In this document: positions 59,313-60,000 of the stretch, piece by piece
Layout of the letters: the number at the start of each line of letters is the position of its first letter
How positions within the stretch are numbered: the first letter of the stretch is position 1
Assembly: GCF_030272615.1 (NCBI RefSeq)
Contig: NC_081413.1
Span: 558,721,945-558,781,944, forward strand
Length of the DNA stretch: 60,000 nt
Reading direction: 5' to 3'
Origin: Cryptomeria japonica
Lineage: Eukaryota > Streptophyta > Pinopsida > Cupressales > Cupressaceae
Made by a program: the position numbers and the translations under genes
The notes under the pieces: generated by a model
Told to the model about the DNA's origin: nothing
What the model saw: only the letters and a program-made list of their open reading frames with translations
The model's database searches: none

Positions 59313-60000
59313 TAAGTCCAAAATGGTATCAGAGCTCCATATCTGCTAAATTCCTAATCATTCTCTAAGAGATCCAACCTTGAGGAGAAAAATCAACTCA
59401 TCTTGGAGGAAAAAGATGTTTGGGTCCTATTCTTTGCATTTAAAAACTATTTGGGTCATTCTTAGTTTTCCAAGATTCATCATATTTTATGAGAAAATAA
59501 AAAACAAAAGAAGCTAAAAGCAACACAAAAAATCAAAAATCAAGATTCAACCATAACTGTTTTTTTTTGTAATTTTTTAAGAAAAAAGATTTCTAGGTTG
59601 GTTTCTTCAACCCGAAAAATGATTTTGCATAAATCAAATCGCAAGGGCCATGTTTTGTAGGTTGTTAGTTGGCTAAGTTTAGCCTATTATTCTTTTTGTC
59701 ATAAATTTTGCATACAATATTGAAATTGGGCAAACATGATATCATTGTAAGGTATTTTCGAACACTTTCTAGTGGTCTGAGTCTCATCATTGGATTCAAC
59801 TCCAAATATCTACTACACTCAGTTAAATTCACATATTCAATTTTAGCTTATGAGCTCATATCTTCTCACCAATATCTTTGATTTTCATGATTCTTGTGGC
59901 ATTAGAAAGGTGATTTAGAGATCTTAAGATCTATACATGAAATTTTTATAGATTTTTCTCCAAGTATATTTTATTTAGAATTTTATGTTTTCACTATCTA
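59313..60000 (+). other. Right half of a D-family junction and its leader
   Basis: TGGTATCAGAGCTCC at 59323-59337 is a good initiator-Met primer site. The leader after it (GAGATCCAACCTTGAGGAG) resembles those at 25300 and 56800. The following gag, if any, lies beyond the window; no frame is recognised to 60000. Confidence 0.6.

Overview
The window looks like nuclear intergenic DNA of a seed plant with a large, repeat-rich genome. It is AT-rich and no intact host gene is visible. It carries many old, nested LTR retrotransposons, mainly Ty1/copia, plus LTR-like pieces that resemble gypsy LTRs. A gymnosperm (conifer-like) source is my best guess from the density and age of the decayed copia elements and the style of the LTRs; no marker gene settles it. 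Coding remnants are broken mostly by TAA, TAG and TGA codons that are one C-to-T step from CAA, CAG or CGA, the usual scar of silenced, methylated plant repeats.

Region 1 (1-15899) is a three-level nest. Copia element A lies on the minus strand, with its 5' LTR at 15319-15899, gag and protease next, integrase to 13510, then the rest of integrase and reverse transcriptase at about 2103-510. At its left end the reverse transcriptase meets an inverted copy of itself (1-468). A is split inside the integrase by copia element B (2109-13509, minus), flanked by AAATG. B has lost gag, protease and the reverse transcriptase core. One of its LTRs carries four tandem copies of an inner unit of about 640 bp and the other carries one. 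B's single-copy LTR is in turn split by C (8829-13391), a 4.6 kb TGTA...TACA element that looks like a giant solo LTR.

Region 2 (15900-24825) is mostly featureless AT-rich DNA. It has a few short direct repeats and, at 22190-22720, a degenerate repeat related to the LTR at 36.7-38.2 kb.

Region 3 (24831-31580) is copia-like element D on the plus strand, complete at both ends (LTRs of 421 and 412 bp, TTTCC target duplication, tRNA-iMet-type primer site, polypurine tract). It encodes only gag and protease and lacks integrase and reverse transcriptase. Its gag is interrupted by a 1.7 kb TG...CA insertion that looks like a solo LTR.

Region 4 (31581-41060) has an LTR-like element, a (TC)71 microsatellite, a gypsy-like LTR start, and copia element F (LTR, primer site, gag) followed by a 38-bp minisatellite.

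Region 5 (41060-46810) holds the most unusual item: a 3.1 kb minus-strand reading frame of about 1030 codons (41941-45037) with four nonsense codons and one frameshift, which I cannot assign to a family. About 245 bp downstream of it on the map lies a region rich in GTTC/GAAC half-sites, then a near-perfect 75-bp-stem hairpin of MITE type.

Region 6 (46810-60000) is AT-rich DNA with a small GC-richer decayed coding patch near 50.4-50.8 kb ending in an A-run, an LTR and primer-site junction at 55183, two tandem copies of a D-family LTR/primer-site segment, and element G (57105-59307), two 1 kb LTRs separated by only 156 bp.
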